Shown in pieces: positions 24,489 to 33,900 of a stretch of 64,000 nucleotides of DNA. Made by a program: the position numbers and the translations under genes. The stretch's first letter is position 1. The number at the start of each line of letters is the position of its first letter. Origin of the DNA: JAXMHB01 sp046346965 (lineage in GTDB: Bacteria > Pseudomonadota > Gammaproteobacteria > Xanthomonadales > SZUA-5); the NCBI GenBank assembly GCA_046346965.1, contig JAXMHB010000013.1:62001-126000 (forward strand). Direction: 5' to 3'. The notes beneath the pieces were generated by a model that was given only the letters and a program-made list of their open reading frames with translations, did no database searches and was not told where the DNA came from.

Positions 24489-25547
24489 ATGCACTTTCAC
24501 ATCACCCTGCTTCCTGGCGATGGCATCGGTCCCGAGGTCGTGGCCGCCGGCCAGGCCGTGCTGAGCGCCATCGGCGCCCGTTACGGCCACCAGTTCGATT
24601 TTCATGAGGCGCTGATTGGCGGCGCCGCCATCGATGCCACCGGCGATCCGCTACCGGAGGCCACGCTGGCGCAGTGCCAGCGCAGCGACGCCATCCTGCT
24701 CGGCGCCGTCGGCGGCCCGAAGTGGAGCGACCCGAACGCGCCGGTGCGGCCGGAACAAGGTCTGCTCAAGCTGCGCAAGGCGCTCGGCCTGTACGCCAAT
24801 CTGCGCCCGGTGCGCGTGCAGCCCACGCTGGCGCATCTGGCGCCGGTGAAGAGCGAGCGCCTGGTCGGCGTCGACCTGCTGGTAGTGCGCGAGCTCACCG
24901 GCGGCATCTACTTCGGCGAGAAGCGTCGCGACGGCGATGTCGCGTTCGATGGCTGCAGCTACAGCGTGGCCGAGATCGAACGCGTCGTCCGCCTTGCCGC
25001 GCGGCTGGCCGCCAAGCGCCTCGGGCGCCTGACCCAGGTCGACAAGGCCAATGTGCTGGAAACCTCCAGGCTGTGGCGCCAGGTGAGCACGCGCGTGATC
25101 GCCGAGGAGTTCCCGCAGATCGCGCTGGAGCATCAGTTGGTCGACTCGATGGCGATGCATCTGATCGCCAAGCCGGCCGCCTACGATGTGATCGTCACCG
25201 AGAACCTGTTCGGCGACATCCTGACCGACGAGGCGGCGCTGCTGGCCGGCTCGCTCGGCCTGCTGCCCTCGGCCTCGCTGGGCGATGCCGGCCCCGGGCT
25301 GTACGAGCCCATCCACGGCAGCGCGCCCGATATTGCCGGCCAGGACAAGGCCAATCCGATCGGCACCATCCTGAGCGCCGCCATGCTGCTGCGGTGGAGC
25401 CTGCATCTGGAAGCCGAGGCCAGCGCCATCGAGTCCGCGGTCAGTGCCGTACTGGATGCCGGTGCGCGCACCGCCGACATCGCCGCTGGCGATCCGGCGC
25501 TGGGCACGCGCGCGATGACCGACGCCGTGCTCGGCTTGCTGCGCTAA
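24489..25547 (+). CDS. leuB: 3-isopropylmalate dehydrogenase
   Basis: 352 aa. NAD+-dependent oxidative decarboxylation of 3-isopropylmalate to 2-oxoisocaproate. 'LLPGDGIGPEVVAAG', substrate-binding 'LRKALGLYANLRPVRVQP', 'VRELTGGIYFGEKR', 'VDKANVLETSRLWR', 'DSMAMHLIAKPAAYDVIVTENLFGDILTDEAA' and 'PIHGSAPDIAGQDKANP' are all typical. The ATG at 24489 is preferred to a TTG two codons upstream. It is the last gene of leuACDB. Confidence 0.97.
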   Translation: MHFHITLLPGDGIGPEVVAAGQAVLSAIGARYGHQFDFHEALIGGAAIDATGDPLPEATLAQCQRSDAILLGAVGGPKWSDPNAPVRPEQGLLKLRKALGLYANLRPVRVQPTLAHLAPVKSERLVGVDLLVVRELTGGIYFGEKRRDGDVAFDGCSYSVAEIERVVRLAARLAAKRLGRLTQVDKANVLETSRLWRQVSTRVIAEEFPQIALEHQLVDSMAMHLIAKPAAYDVIVTENLFGDILTDEAALLAGSLGLLPSASLGDAGPGLYEPIHGSAPDIAGQDKANPIGTILSAAMLLRWSLHLEAEASAIESAVSAVLDAGARTADIAAGDPALGTRAMTDAVLGLLR

Positions 25548-25557
25548 GCCGGCGACT

Positions 25558-25586
25558 GCGGAGCGCTGCCAGCTGCAGCGCTCCGC
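25558..25586. terminator. Bidirectional-type hairpin between leuB and SDR gene
   Basis: GCGGAGCGCTG (25558-25568) and CAGCGCTCCGC (25576-25586) form a perfect 11-bp stem with a 7-nt loop. It sits in the 53-bp gap between two convergent genes, a natural position for a shared terminator. No long T-run is present on either side. Confidence 0.6.
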
Positions 25587-25600
25587 GCGGCGCAAGGATC

Positions 25601-26200
25601 TCAGACCACCCGATAGACCTGACCGGTGTCGGCGCCGTCGACGCTACGGGCAAAGCCGAGCGCTGCACGCGCTGCCGGTACCGGCTCAAAGCCGCGGAAG
25701 TACGGGCCGTAGCCGGGCAGCGACTCGGTCAGCACGCCGGGGCTGACGGCATTGATGCGCAGTCCGCGCGGCAGTTCAATCGCAGCAGCACGCACGAAGC
25801 CCTCGATACCCGCATTCGCCAGCGTGGCGGCGGCGCCGTAGCGGATCGGCTGCTGCGCCAGTACGCCGGTGGTCAGCGTGATCGAACCGCCATCGCTCAG
25901 GTAGCGCGCCGCGATCAAAGCCAGCTGCACCTGCCCCATCAGCTTGTCCTGGACGCTGAGCGCCCATTGCTCGGGGCTGAGGTCCAGCAAGGGGCCAAAG
26001 GCCACGTTGCCGGCGGCCGAGACCACCGCGTCCAAGGGGCCCGCCTGCCGCAACGCGGCCTCGATACTGGCCGGCTGCGTCAGATCGATCTGCACGCTGC
26101 CGCTCTGGCGGCCGGCGCTGATGAAGGTGTGGCGGCTGCCGAGCTCGGCGGCGACGGCGCGGCCCAGGGTGCCATTGGCACCGATCAGCAGGATGTTCAT
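25601..26200 (-). CDS. Short-chain dehydrogenase/reductase with atypical active site
   Basis: 199 aa, a small classical-type SDR. The nucleotide-binding GANGTLG at residues 8-14, a short 'SAGRQSGSVQIDLTQ' acidic region and 'VVSAAGNVAFGPL' (the NAG-like motif) are present. At the active site there is Tyr in 'RYGAAATLANAGIEGFVRAAAIEL', but the Lys of YxxxK is not found at +4. This sub-type is common in proteobacteria, usually next to a LysR gene; whether it is catalytically normal is unclear. It is divergent from the LysR gene at 26288. Confidence 0.85.
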   Translation of the reverse strand: MNILLIGANGTLGRAVAAELGSRHTFISAGRQSGSVQIDLTQPASIEAALRQAGPLDAVVSAAGNVAFGPLLDLSPEQWALSVQDKLMGQVQLALIAARYLSDGGSITLTTGVLAQQPIRYGAAATLANAGIEGFVRAAAIELPRGLRINAVSPGVLTESLPGYGPYFRGFEPVPAARAALGFARSVDGADTGQVYRVV

Positions 26201-26224
26201 CGTCTACTCCTATTTTGGCGCGAA

Positions 26225-26241
26225 TGAGCAACAATCGCTCG
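26225..26241. promoter_or_regulatory. Candidate LysR operator between SDR and lysR-type gene
   Basis: GAGC (26226-26229) and GCTC (26237-26240) form an inverted repeat with 7 bases between them, in the 87-bp divergent intergenic region. It lies in the position expected for autoregulation and control of the SDR gene by the LysR-type protein. It was identified by eye only. Confidence 0.35.
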
Positions 26242-26287
26242 GTGAGGAGTACGCTACGCGCCCCATTCACCGCGATAAATCGTCTCC

Positions 26288-27229
26288 ATGCGGAAAGATC
26301 GTTCGCCAGCGGAAACAATCCCGCAACGCTTTGAGCAGTCGATGGGTTTTCTGACGGTGCTGGAAGCGGGCAGCTACACGCGCGCGGCCGAGCGGCTGGG
26401 CTGTTCCAAGGCGTATCTGAGCACGCAAGTGGCGGAGCTGGAACGCGAGCTCGGCGTGCAGTTGCTGCATCGAACCACGCGGCGACTGACGCTGACCGCC
26501 GCCGGTGAGACCTGGCTGAGCTACGCGCGCCAGCTGCGCGAACTGGCGCAGGAAGCCGAGCGCGCGGTTTCAGCCACCCGTCTAGACATCAGCGGCACGC
26601 TGCGTATCACCGCGCCGACCACCTTCGGCGAGGCCTTTCTGCTGGATCTGGTGCTGGACTTTCGCTCGCACCACCCGGCCTTGCAGGTCGAGCTCGATAT
26701 GTCGATCGCGCGGCGGGATCTGATCGCCGATGGCTACGATTTCGCCTTCCGCAGCACGCGTACACTGGACGAATCGCTGGTGGCGCGCGCGATCGGCGTG
26801 ATTCGCGACATTCCGGTGGCAGCGCCGGCGCTGCTCGCACGCCATGCGCCGGTGCAGGTCCCGGCGGATCTGGCCGCCCTGCCCTGCATCCGCAATCTGC
26901 ATTTTCGCGATGACAGCGAGTGGGTGTTGCTGCATGGCGACACCAGCGCCGCGATTCCGCTCGCCGGCAGCATCGCGGTGAACCACTTTGGCGTGATCAA
27001 GCGTGCCGCACTGGCCGGCGCCGGCATGGCGCGCTTGCCGATTTATTTGGTCGAGGCCGAACTGCGCGCCGGCACGCTGGTGCACCTGCTGCCCGACTGG
27101 CGCATCACGCCGACGCCGCTGTACCTGGTGTGGCCGCAGCGGCGCCATATGCCGCTGCGGGATCGCGCCTTCCTGGACTACGCACTGGCTTGCTTTGCCG
27201 AACCGGCGCGGCGCGCGATGCTGAGTTGA
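26288..27229 (+). CDS. LysR-family transcriptional regulator
   Basis: 313 aa. N-terminal winged helix-turn-helix (about 14-75): 'FLTVLEAGSYTRAAERLGCSKAYLSTQVAELERELGVQLLHRTTRRLTLTAAGE'. The substrate-binding-like effector domain follows (about 95-300): 'ISGTLRITAPTTFGEAFLLDLVLDFRSHHPALQVELDMS', of the type found in CrgA/AaeR-like members. It probably controls the divergent SDR gene and itself. The effector is unknown. Confidence 0.93.
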   Translation: MRKDRSPAETIPQRFEQSMGFLTVLEAGSYTRAAERLGCSKAYLSTQVAELERELGVQLLHRTTRRLTLTAAGETWLSYARQLRELAQEAERAVSATRLDISGTLRITAPTTFGEAFLLDLVLDFRSHHPALQVELDMSIARRDLIADGYDFAFRSTRTLDESLVARAIGVIRDIPVAAPALLARHAPVQVPADLAALPCIRNLHFRDDSEWVLLHGDTSAAIPLAGSIAVNHFGVIKRAALAGAGMARLPIYLVEAELRAGTLVHLLPDWRITPTPLYLVWPQRRHMPLRDRAFLDYALACFAEPARRAMLS

Positions 27230-27244
27230 GGCAGGCGGCCGACG

Positions 27245-27727
27245 TCAGTCCTGCGGGCAGCGCTGGATGTACTCGGCACGACGCGACAGCGGCTGCCAGT
27301 GGCCGTCCTCACCCAGTTCCCAGCGATTCTCGGTGTAGCGCCGCTCGCTCAGGCTGCAGGCGCTGATGCTCAGCTGATCGCCGGCAACAAAGGCGCGGAG
27401 CCGCGGCCCCTCGGCAGCACAGGCGGCGCCGTTGCAGTCCGCCACGAAGGGGCGCGCCGGCGCATCGCAGCGCTGACGTTCGTAGCGGACCACCAGATAG
27501 TCGAGCGTCTCCGCCGACAGCGTCCAATCGCCCTCCGGCTGCAGGCGCGCATCGGGTCCGGTCTTCATCACGCGATCGTTGTGGAACTGGACGGCGTCCT
27601 TGAAGCCGGCGTCGGACGGCTGATAGCGCACGCTGCGCGACTCCGCGCACTGCGCCTGGGCAGCACACTCGTTGCCGAGGGCGAGCAGCAGGGCGAGCAC
27701 TGGTAGGGCGATGCGGGTGACTGACAT
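27245..27727 (-). CDS. Secreted Cys-containing protein of unknown function
   Basis: 160 aa with a signal peptide (MSVTRIALPVLALLLALGNECAAQAQ). The mature region has seven Cys, including 'ADCNGAACAAEG', 'ISACSLSERRY' and a C-terminal 'YIQRCPQD', suggesting disulphides. The order 'GDWTLSAETLDYLVVRYERQRC' and 'RYTENRWELGEDGHWQPLSRRAEYIQRC' suggests a small beta-rich domain. No family is recognised. It ends 15 bp from the convergent LysR gene. Confidence 0.6.
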   Translation of the reverse strand: MSVTRIALPVLALLLALGNECAAQAQCAESRSVRYQPSDAGFKDAVQFHNDRVMKTGPDARLQPEGDWTLSAETLDYLVVRYERQRCDAPARPFVADCNGAACAAEGPRLRAFVAGDQLSISACSLSERRYTENRWELGEDGHWQPLSRRAEYIQRCPQD

Positions 27728-27827
27728 GGGCGGATCCTGCGGGGATGACAGTGGATCAATGTCCGCCGCGCGGCCGATGTCTCAGCGCGGCGGACAAACG
27801 GCATGCCGTGACCGACGAGCGGCAGCT

Positions 27828-28841
27828 TCAGGCCCGCGCGCGCAGTCGGAAGCGCTCGCGGTAGTCGGCCGGCGTCAGTGCGGTGGCGCGCTTGAACAGC
27901 TTGCGGAAGCTCGATACGTCCCGATACCCGCAGCGCTCGACCACTTCGTCGAAGCTGAGGTGCGTGGTTTCCAGCAGCGCCTTGGCGCGTTCGATGCGCA
28001 GCCGCTGGATGTGTTCCAGCGGCGACATGCCGTAGTGCGCCTTGAAATGGCGCAGCAGGCTGCGCTCGCTGGTGCCGCAGTGCTGCGCCAGCGCGGTCAC
28101 GCTGATCTCGCTGTCGATGGCTTTGCGCAGGAAGCGCTCGGCTTTCTCGGCCAGCGAGGTGCGCGGGCGCTCCTGCATGGCCATGCTGACGAAGGGCGCC
28201 TGACTCTGGCGTTCGGCGTCGATCGCGAGCATGCGCCCCACCTGCTGGGCCAGATCCTCGCCGGCGCTCTCGCCGATCAGCTTGATCACGAGGTTGAGCA
28301 CCGCGGTGGCCGCCCCGGTGGTGATGACGCCCTCGTCCTCGACCACCATCTGGTCAATGTCCAGATGCACGCGCGGGTACAGCCGGCGAAAGGACGCGCC
28401 CAGCCACCAGCTGGTGGTGGCGCGGCGACCATCCAGCAAGCCGGTCTTGGCCAGCAGAAAGGTGCCGCTGCAGGAGGCCGCCACGCGGATGCCTTGGGCG
28501 CGCACGCGGCGCAGCAGCTCGACCTCGGCGTCGAGCTCGGTCACGCGACCGCACAAGGCCTGCGGGTCCTCGGCCATCACACCCGGCACCAGCAGCACAT
28601 CCAGCGGCGGCAGATCGGTGCGCACACCGTCGAGGATCAGGCCGTTGCTGGTCAGCACGCGCGTCTGCCCACGCGCATTCAGCACGTGGGCAACGAAGCG
28701 CGGTGCCAGCGCCGGCTGCTTGAGCTGGGCGATGCGCTCGGCGATCCGCAGCGCATCGATGGGTCCGGCCACACTCGACAGCAGACAGCCGTCGATGGCG
28801 AGGATGCCGAGCTTCAACAGCGGTGCTTCAGCGCGTCCCAT
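27828..28841 (-). CDS. GlxA-type AraC-family regulator (DJ-1/PfpI sensor domain)
   Basis: 337 aa. Residues 8-190 form a DJ-1/PfpI-like domain (LGILAIDGCLLSSVAGPIDALRIAER..., 'VAASCSGTFLLAKTGLLDGRRATTSW'), with a Cys-Ser-Gly elbow that is probably non-catalytic. Residues about 225-330 are an AraC double HTH (ISVTALAQHCGTSERSLLRHFKAHYGMSPLEHIQRLRIERAKALLETTHLSFDEVVERCGYRDVSSFRKLFKRATALTPADYRERF). It starts 6 bp after the stop of the upstream small-protein gene, so the two are probably co-transcribed. The target is unknown. Confidence 0.93.
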   Translation of the reverse strand: MGRAEAPLLKLGILAIDGCLLSSVAGPIDALRIAERIAQLKQPALAPRFVAHVLNARGQTRVLTSNGLILDGVRTDLPPLDVLLVPGVMAEDPQALCGRVTELDAEVELLRRVRAQGIRVAASCSGTFLLAKTGLLDGRRATTSWWLGASFRRLYPRVHLDIDQMVVEDEGVITTGAATAVLNLVIKLIGESAGEDLAQQVGRMLAIDAERQSQAPFVSMAMQERPRTSLAEKAERFLRKAIDSEISVTALAQHCGTSERSLLRHFKAHYGMSPLEHIQRLRIERAKALLETTHLSFDEVVERCGYRDVSSFRKLFKRATALTPADYRERFRLRARA

Positions 28842-28847
28842 GGCGGA

Positions 28848-29267
28848 TTACTCGTCTACCCAGATGGCGCCAGTATGCTCGGTCAGCCAGTCCACCAGCG
28901 CCGCCGGCGCCCGCAGCGCCTGCGGCTGCTTGCCCGCCGCCTCGCAGGCGACCAGCGCGACGCGCTCGCGATGCCCCGGCGGCAGCGCGGTACCCGAGGG
29001 CGCCACCAGCTCGGCACGGCCGTGGGCGTCGCGATTGACCAGCCAGACGCCGCTCGGCAGATACAGCTGCTGCGCACAGCCATTGGCCACATCCTGATCC
29101 GCCGCGTCCAGCGGCAGCAACTGCCAGCGCCCCGCGCTCTGGTCCAGCACGGCCCCGTACTGTCCACCCGGCAGATACACCGGCCCGGTCTCCTCGATGC
29201 CCTCATCCGCGCGCGCCGTGGCGCTAAAGGCGACCAGACCAGCGGCGATCAATGCGAGCGTTTTCAT
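28848..29267 (-). CDS. Small secreted protein of unknown function
   Basis: 139 aa. The start at 29267 has a strong ribosome site (AAGGAG 8 bases upstream) and a signal peptide (MKTLALIAAGLVAFSATARA). The mature region 'YLPGGQYGAVLDQSAGRWQLLPLD...QLYLPSGVWLVNRDAHGRAELVAPSGTALPPGHRERVALVACEA' suggests a beta-sandwich. Two Cys are present. It precedes the GlxA-type regulator by 6 bp. I do not recognise the family. Confidence 0.65.
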   Translation of the reverse strand: MKTLALIAAGLVAFSATARADEGIEETGPVYLPGGQYGAVLDQSAGRWQLLPLDAADQDVANGCAQQLYLPSGVWLVNRDAHGRAELVAPSGTALPPGHRERVALVACEAAGKQPQALRAPAALVDWLTEHTGAIWVDE

Positions 29268-29375
29268 GGTGCAACTCCTTGCCTGTCTCCCGGCGGCTGC
29301 CGGTGTGTGCGTAGATTGCGCCGCTGACCGATCGGTCGGGAGTGGCGGAAACGCAAGGCTTGAGGCGGAATCGGA

Positions 29376-29640
29376 CACGAGCACGAGGGCACGCGCAGGC
29401 AGAGCGGAGGGCACGAGGGCACGCAAAAGCTGGAAGCCCAAAGCGACGCGCTGCCTTGGTGTGTTGGTGCTTGAAAAATGCTTGTGGCTTGCGCGCCTTT
29501 GCGTGCCCTCGATCCGGCCCGTCGGCATAGCCGCCGGGCGCTCAGGGCCGCGCGCGGCAGTGCCGCGCAGGCGCTGCCCTTCGCCCCTCCGCCTTGCTTG
29601 AGCGTGCCCTCGTGCTCTTGCGTGCCCTCGTGGCCCTCAC
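29376..29640. repeat. Octamer-based inverted repeat family B, copy 2
   Basis: Left arm 29376-29430 (CACGAGGGCACGC, GGAGGGCACGAGGGCACGC). Right arm 29500-29515 and 29600-29635 (GCGTGCCCTCG, GCGTGCCCTCGTG...). The tail GCGGCAGTGCCGCGCAGGCGCTGCCCTTCGCCCCTCC (29555-29590) matches the copy at 13862-14170. It accounts for most of the 494-bp gap before the fasciclin gene; 29268-29375 and 29641-29761 show no gene. Confidence 0.75.
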
Positions 29641-29761
29641 CCCGGCCTCACCTACATGAAACTCGATTGCACGCCATCGGCACGCGCTCAGCATGTCGTG
29701 ATCGGGAGACTGCGCTGGCGCTGATCGATGCGCTTCCCCTACTTTCGATGAGGCATTCCCG

Positions 29762-30265
29762 ATGAAACTGCTCCCGATTTTGGGTACCTGTGCGGCCCTG
29801 TTGTTCGCGCCGATGGCTTTCGCTGGCGACCATGACGGTCACGGCAGCGCGCAACAGCAGACGGTGGTCGACATCGCCGCCGGCAATCCCGATTTCTCCA
29901 CGCTGGTGACCGCGCTGAAGGCCGCGGGTCTGGTCGACACGTTGAATGGCGCCGGCCCCTTTACCGTGTTCGCCCCCACCAACGCGGCCTTCGCCAAGCT
30001 GCCGGCCGGCACCGTCGACAACCTGCTGAAGCCCGAGAACAAGGCGCAGCTCACCGCCGTGCTGACTTACCACGTGGTCGCCGGCAAGGTGCTCGCCGCC
30101 GATGTGGTCAAGCTCAGCAGCGCCAAGACCGTGCAGGGTGGCGAGGTGGCGATCGCGGTGAACGGCGGCAAGGTGACGGTGGACGGCGCCAACGTTGTGC
30201 AGACCGACATCGTCGGCAGCAATGGCGTCATCCACGTGATCGACAGCGTGATCCTGCCCAAATAA
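29762..30265 (+). CDS. Secreted fasciclin (FAS1) domain protein
   Basis: 167 aa: signal peptide (MKLLPILGTCAALLFAPMAFA), short His-rich linker (GDHDGHGS), then one FAS1 domain at about 35-165. The two FAS1 boxes are clear: H1 'FTVFAPTNAAFAKLPAGTVDNLLKPENKAQLTAVLTYHVVAGKV' and H2 'IVGSNGVIHVIDSVILPK'. Such bacterial proteins are periplasmic or extracellular adhesion-type modules. It stands alone, convergent with the GNAT gene 11 bp away. Confidence 0.93.
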   Translation: MKLLPILGTCAALLFAPMAFAGDHDGHGSAQQQTVVDIAAGNPDFSTLVTALKAAGLVDTLNGAGPFTVFAPTNAAFAKLPAGTVDNLLKPENKAQLTAVLTYHVVAGKVLAADVVKLSSAKTVQGGEVAIAVNGGKVTVDGANVVQTDIVGSNGVIHVIDSVILPK

Positions 30266-30276
30266 GGCCGGGCCGA

Positions 30277-30804
30277 TCAGGGCACCCGCCGTTCGTAATA
30301 GACGTGCGGACGCAGCGGGTGCTCTGCCGGCAAGCGAGGATGGTCGAAGTCCCGCGCCGGATCGGCGACGAAGCCGAGCCGATGCATCAGGGCTTGGGAG
30401 CGCAGATTGGTTCTGGCGGTGTAGCTGCATATCGCCCCGAGCCCTAGCCGCTCGTCAGCATCGGCAAGCACCCTACGCATTGCCTCACAGGCATAACCCT
30501 GCCCCTGGGCGCTCTGCCGCAGACGCCAGCTGGCTTCGATCCCTTGGAAAGGCATGCCGGGACGTACGCGCTGCAATCCGGCCGCTCCGACAATCGCGCC
30601 GTCGGGCATACATAGCGCGTAGAGGCCGTACCCCAGGGTGTACTCGTTGCAGATCGCTGCCAAGGCAGTTTGCGCCTGCGTCTCTGTCAGCGCGCCGCCT
30701 AGCCAGGCAGCCACATACGGGTCGGCGTGCAGCGCGTGCAGCGCCGGCCATTCATCAGGCTGCCATGGCCGCAGCAACAATCGATCGGTTCTCAGCGAGT
30801 CCAT
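30277..30804 (-). CDS. RimJ/RimL-type GNAT acetyltransferase
   Basis: 175 aa from the ATG at 30804. The fold is indicated by the opening 'LRTDRLLLRPWQPDEWPALHALHADPYVAAWLGG', central 'GAIVGAAGLQRVRPG', acetyl-CoA-binding 'SAQGQGYACEAMRRVLADADE' (Q/RxxGxG/A type) and 'ICSYTARTNLRSQALMHRLGFV'. It probably acetylates an amine or N-terminus in the cytoplasm; the substrate cannot be predicted. It lies downstream of valS, separated by a terminator hairpin. Confidence 0.88.
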   Translation of the reverse strand: MDSLRTDRLLLRPWQPDEWPALHALHADPYVAAWLGGALTETQAQTALAAICNEYTLGYGLYALCMPDGAIVGAAGLQRVRPGMPFQGIEASWRLRQSAQGQGYACEAMRRVLADADERLGLGAICSYTARTNLRSQALMHRLGFVADPARDFDHPRLPAEHPLRPHVYYERRVP

Positions 30805-30862
30805 ACACGCACTCCGGGGGATCGGATTAGCCCTTCCCAAACGCCGTGGCGCCGCGAAACGC

Positions 30863-30890
30863 ACGGCCAGCCCATCGGCGGGCTGGCCGT
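30863..30890 (-). terminator. Hairpin downstream of valS
   Basis: ACGGCCAGCCC (30863-30873) pairs perfectly with GGGCTGGCCGT (30880-30890), an 11-bp stem with a 6-nt loop, 10 bp beyond the valS stop. It is a likely valS terminator, although there is no marked U-tract. Confidence 0.6.
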
Positions 30891-30900
30891 CTGTCGGACC

Positions 30901-33900
30901 TCAGCCGCCCAGCTTGCGCGACTGCTCGCGCAGGCTCTGAATGGTGGAACTGAAATCGGCGATGCGCTGCTGCTCCTGGGCGACCACGGCGGGCGGCGCG
31001 TTGGCGATGAAGTTGGCGTTGCCGAGTTTGGCTTCGCACTTCTGGATCTCGCCGGCCAGACGCGCGATTTCCTTGGCGAGACGCTTCAGTTCAGCCTCGA
31101 CGTCGATCAGCCCGGCCAGCGGAATCAGCAACTTGAGCTCACCGACGACGGCGACCGCGGCAGCCGGGGCGTCTTCGTTCGGGCTCAGCCAGCGCATGGC
31201 GTCGGCGTCGATGCGCGCCAGGAAAGCGATCGCCGTGGCAAAGCGCGCCTGGCGTTCGCGGTCCTGCGCGCTGCCGCCCTCTAGCAGCAGCGGCACTAGC
31301 TTGGCCGGATTGATGTTCATCTCGCTGCGGATGCGGCGCAGGCCGGACAGCACCGCCTTCAGCCACTCGATATCCGCGCTGGCCTCGGCGTCTTCCTCGA
31401 AGTCCGCCACCTGCGGCAGCGGCTGCGTGGCGATCGAGCCGGATTTGCCCAGGCGCGGCGCGAACTGCTGCCAGATCTCCTCGGTGATGAAGGGAATGAC
31501 CGGGTGCAGCAGACGCAGCACGGCATCGAGCACGCGCAGCAGCGTCGCCAGCGCCTGCGCGCGCGCGACCGGATCGCTGCCTTGCAGCGCCGGCTTGGAC
31601 AGTTCGACGAACCAGTCGCAGTACTCGTTCCAGACGAAGTCATACAGCGCCTGCGCAGCCAGATCGAAGCGATAGGCGGCGATCTGGGCGTGGTACTCCG
31701 CGGTGGCCTGACGCAGCGCGGAGAGGATCCAGCGGTTGGCTGGGGAGGCGGAAGTCAGCCGGGACTCGGGACTCGGGACTCGGGACTCGGGACTGAGGCC
31801 AGCTTCCAGTGCGCGATGTTCGATGGCATGGATGCGCGATTCGATCTGATCGAGGGCCGAAGTGATCGAGGACTCGATTCCGCGAGCCGACTCGCTGCCG
31901 AGTCCCGAGTCCCGAGTCCCGAGTCCCGATCCTTCCGAGGCATTCATCCACACAAAGCGCGCCGCATTCCACAGCTTGTTGCAGAAGTTCTTGTAGCCCT
32001 CGCAGCGCTTCAGATCGAAGTTGATCGTGCGCCCGTGGGTGGCGAGCGCGGCGAAGGTGAAGCGCAGCGCGTCGGCGCCCACCGGGGAAATGCCCTGCGG
32101 ATACTCTTTGCGGATGCGCTTTTCGACCTTCTCACGCACCTGCGGGATCAGCAGCGAGGCGGTGGATTTGCGCACCAGTTCGTCCAGCGTCACGCCGTCG
32201 ATCAGGTCCAGCGGATCGATGGTGTTGCCTTTGGACTTGCTCATCTTCTGACCTTCCGCATCGCGCACGATGGCGTTGATGTAGACGGTCTTGAAGGGCA
32301 CACGGTCCTTGAGCGCGGCAAAGCGCGGCTCGTAGCTGCCATCGGGCTGGCGGCCAACGAAATAGGTGGTCGCCATCACCATGCGCGCCACCCAGAAGAA
32401 AATGATGTCGAAGCCGGTGACCAGCACCGAGGACGGCAGGAAGATCTGGTCGACTTGCCAGTTCGACTGAGCAGTGGCGGGGCTGGCAGAAGCGGGGCAA
32501 GGGTCAGGGGGCAGGGGCCCGGCCATGTCGCCCGAGTTGACCGCAACGTCGTTCGTCACTCCGTGTAGCGGCTCCGCTTGGGCGCCAAGGCTGTCGCCCT
32601 GCCCCCTGCCCCCTGCCCCCGCGTCTCCCGGCCAACCCAGCGTCGAAAACGGCCACAGCGCGGAGCTGAACCAGGTGTCGAGCACATCGGCGTCGCGGCG
32701 CAGCGCGCCCACCGGCGACACGCTGGCGTGGGCGATGGCATCGGCCTCGTCCTCGCCGACAAAGATCTGGCCGGCCTCGTCGTACCAGGCCGGAATCTGG
32801 TGGCCCCACCAGAGCTGACGCGAGACGCACCAGTCCTGGATGTTGGTCAGCCACTGCACATAGGTGGTCTTCCAGTTGTCCGGCACGAACTCGATGTACC
32901 CCTCGGTCACCGCCGCCAGCGCCGGCTCGGTGATCGCGCGCTTGCCGCCGGGACGACCGTCGGGCAGCGTCTCGCGGGTCAGATCGAGGAACCATTGATC
33001 GGTCAGCATCGGCTCGGTGATCGCATCGCTGCGCTGGCTGATCGGCAGCGACAGCTTGTGCGGCCTGGTCTCGACCAGCAGGCCCTGCGCTTCCAGATCC
33101 GCTAGCACGCGCTTGCGTGCCTCGACGCGATCCAGGCCCTGGTAGGCGGCCGGCGCGTGCTCGTTGACGCGCGCATCCAGCGTGAAGATGTTGATCGGCG
33201 CCAGCCCGTGCCGCTGGCCCATCTGCCAGTCGTTGAAATCGTGCGCCGGCGTGATCTTGACGCAGCCAGTGCCGAACTCGCGATCCACCCAGGCATCGGC
33301 GATCACCGGGATCAGGCGGCCGGTCAGCGGCAGCTGCAGCGATTGACCGATCAAATGCTGATAGCGCTCGTCCTCCGGATGCACCGCCACGGCGACGTCG
33401 CCGAGCAGGGTTTCCGGCCGCGTGGTCGCCACAACGACGCCGGGACCGCCGTCGGCGGCGGGATAGCGGATCGACCACAGATGGCCGTCGCGCTCGACAT
33501 TCTCGACTTCGAGGTCGGACACCGCCGTGCCGAGCACCGGATCCCAGTGCACCAGACGCTTGCCGCGATACAGCAGGCCGTCGCGATACCACTGGATGAA
33601 CACGCGGCGCACCGCGGCCGACAGGCCCTCGTCCATGGTGAAGCGCTCGCGCGTCCAGTCGCAGGAAGCGCCCAGGCGACGCATCTGGCGGGTGATGGTC
33701 GAGCCGGATTCCTCTTTCCACGCCCAGACGCGCTCGATGAAGGCCTCGCGGCCGAGGTCATGCTTGCTCTGGCCCTGCGCAGCGAGCTGGTTTTCGACGA
33801 TCTTCTGCGTCGCGATGCCGGCGTGGTCTGTGCCGCACTGCCACAGCGTGCGTTTGCCGCGCATGCGCTGGTAGCGGATCAACAGATCCATGATGGTCTG

